DNA of 21,234 nucleotides from CAYQXJ01 sp964421565. GTDB taxonomy: Bacteria; Planctomycetota; Brocadiia; SM23-32. The stretch is from assembly GCA_964421565.1 (NCBI GenBank), contig CAYQXJ010000023.1, forward strand, positions 1 to 21,234, in the 5' to 3' direction. Position numbers and translations under genes: made by a program. The notes beneath the pieces are model-generated. The model did no database searches. It was not told the origin of the DNA and saw nothing but the letters and a program-made list of their open reading frames with translations. Every line of letters starts with the position of its first letter. Within the stretch, counting starts at the first letter, position 1. Positions 20,116 through 21,234 of this stretch are shown here, one piece after another.

Positions 20116-21234
20116 CGATGCGGCAGTATATCTTCGTCTCCTGCAGGGAGAGGGTCCGGTCGCGACGGTCCTTCAGCCATTTCTCGCACACCTGGTAGCC
20201 GCCAACCTGGTATTCCCACACCTCGCGGGGCACCGGCTCGAAGTACTGCGTCTCATTGATGTAAACGCGCTCCTCGCCGCGCTCGTAGCGGCGGCCCTTC
20301 GCCTTCGTTCGGGCGACGTGGCTGTCTCCCTCGCCCTCGAACTTCGCGTCCGGCGGCGTCAGGTCGGGGCTCTCCAGCAGGTGGAGGGACACCAGACGCT
20401 CGCCAAGCGCGGCCAGTGCGCGGAACAGCTCCGGGTCGGCGGTGAAGGGCACGCGGGGGAAATCGATCTTGAGGAACTCGGCGTACTTCTCGCGGTAGCT
20501 CGGCGCGTAGAGCACGGCGTAGACGTAATGGAATACGTCCTCCGGCGTCGGCTCGAACCGGTAGGCGTCGGTCAGCGCGGGGATGAGGCGGGGATGCAGG
20601 TTCGGCCGCCGTTCTGCGTCCTCCTCAAGCTCGCCGAACAGATTCTGCTTCGAAGCATCAGGGTACAGGTATAACGGGAACACGCATGAACCGTCATACT
20701 TGGCAACTATCTTGTGCTGGCCACAGACGGTATCCACGGCAAGGGAGCCAAACGGTTCTTTTGTCTGGCGCGTTGTAACGAGTGCCAGATTCTGCTGCCC
20801 AATGAGGTGCCTATTAAGGTCTTCTCGCCCCCTGTCGACGACATCGTAGTGATAGAAAAGCCATCTCCAATCAAAAGGTGTGTAAAGGCACCGAACTACC
20901 TTCTCTTGCCATTCGTCGTCTTCAGCAACCTTCTTTCGGCTTTCGGAGAGCTTCCAACTTGACGTGTCACTAACGCCAAGAGCGCGTTTCACCATCTCAT
21001 CCGGGACGGTCAGGTCCCGAAACAAGTTCAACCGACGCTTTAGCGTCGATCTGTCGAAGTCGATAGCCATCCCGTCCCGATGCGTGTTCATCCCAACGCG
21101 GCCAAAAGGCATCACCTGTGTCATCGAGGCAAACATTTCGTAGGCGTCCAGCGCCGCCTCGTCCCGTGGCACGAAGAGGTAGAACTCCTCGTGGGGCGTG
21201 ATCTTCTCCCAGTCGGTGGAGGAGTGGTCGTTTG
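20024..21234 (-). CDS. Type ISP restriction-modification enzyme, C-terminal (specificity) part
   Basis: A 402-residue fragment, open at the right edge. The visible part reads EEFYLFVPRDEAALDAYEMF, then GRVGMNTHRDGMAIDFDRST, then CLYTPFDWRWLFYHYD and NLALVTTRQTKEPFGSLAVD, then CVFPLYLYPD. These are the segments of the type ISP C-terminal domain that recognises DNA in single-chain enzymes (nuclease, helicase-like ATPase, methyltransferase and target recognition), usually around 1,500 residues. The active-site domains lie outside the window, so activity cannot be judged. It converges on the glycan operon and sulfatase remnant. No methylase motif is seen in the part present. Confidence 0.85.
   Translation of the reverse strand, partial: NDHSSTDWEKITPHEEFYLFVPRDEAALDAYEMFASMTQVMPFGRVGMNTHRDGMAIDFDRSTLKRRLNLFRDLTVPDEMVKRALGVSDTSSWKLSESRKKVAEDDEWQEKVVRCLYTPFDWRWLFYHYDVVDRGREDLNRHLIGQQNLALVTTRQTKEPFGSLAVDTVCGQHKIVAKYDGSCVFPLYLYPDASKQNLFGELEEDAERRPNLHPRLIPALTDAYRFEPTPEDVFHYVYAVLYAPSYREKYAEFLKIDFPRVPFTADPELFRALAALGERLVSLHLLESPDLTPPDAKFEGEGDSHVARTKAKGRRYERGEERVYINETQYFEPVPREVWEYQVGGYQVCEKWLKDRRDRTLSLQETKIYCRIVTALARTIDVQEEIDALYLEAERDIVALDL

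Overview
The window is GC-rich bacterial DNA with tightly packed, mostly co-directional gene blocks. The content suggests an uncultured, probably anaerobic or microaerophilic bacterium: a NifX/Mrp/MinD-ferredoxin operon with DUF134 and DUF5320 genes is a set best known from anaerobes, and it lies beside surface-glycan genes, a sulfatase remnant and defence systems. A lineage such as Armatimonadota, Chloroflexota, Hydrogenedentota or a relative of the Planctomycetes is possible, but no phylogenetic marker is present and the phylum is a guess. No rRNA, tRNA or CRISPR repeats were seen.

Region A (1-7044, minus strand) is a type I-E CRISPR-Cas effector operon in the standard order cas3, cse1/cas8e, cse2/cas11, cas7e, cas5e, cas6e. 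cas6e is cut by the left edge, so cas1, cas2 and the array, if present, lie to the left. The genes overlap or nearly abut. A good sigma-70-type promoter (TTGACA, 17-bp spacer, TTGAAT) lies about 140 bp upstream of cas3.

Region B (7155-11976, minus strand) looks like one eight-gene operon: DUF134 regulator, small zinc-ribbon protein, two DUF5320 paralogues, a NifX-like protein, an Mrp/NBP35 ATPase, a second NifX-like protein, and a 601-residue protein. The last fuses two complete MinD-type ATPase/ferredoxin units that are usually encoded by two adjacent genes. A near-consensus promoter with a perfect 16-bp palindrome centred on the predicted start site precedes the DUF134 gene, which suggests autoregulation. 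The set suggests Fe-S or metal-cluster assembly or trafficking; no nitrogenase gene is present here.

Region C (12116-19715, plus strand) diverges from region B. Its own promoter drives six genes: a GtrB-like family 2 glycosyltransferase, a UPF0104/LPG-synthase-type membrane protein, a family 9 glycosyltransferase, a GT-C/GT39-like membrane glycosyltransferase, a methyltransferase and an alkaline-phosphatase-superfamily hydrolase. A plausible scheme is that the GT2 loads a sugar on polyprenyl phosphate, a membrane protein moves it across, and the GT-C enzyme transfers it outside, while the remaining enzymes build or modify the acceptor.

Region D (19744-21234) holds the C-terminal remnant of a sulfatase and, on the opposite strand, the C-terminal part of a type ISP restriction-modification enzyme that runs off the right edge. 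The strongest candidates for a second look are the fused double ATPase, its operon and operator, and the glycan operon. No wholly new defence system was identified.
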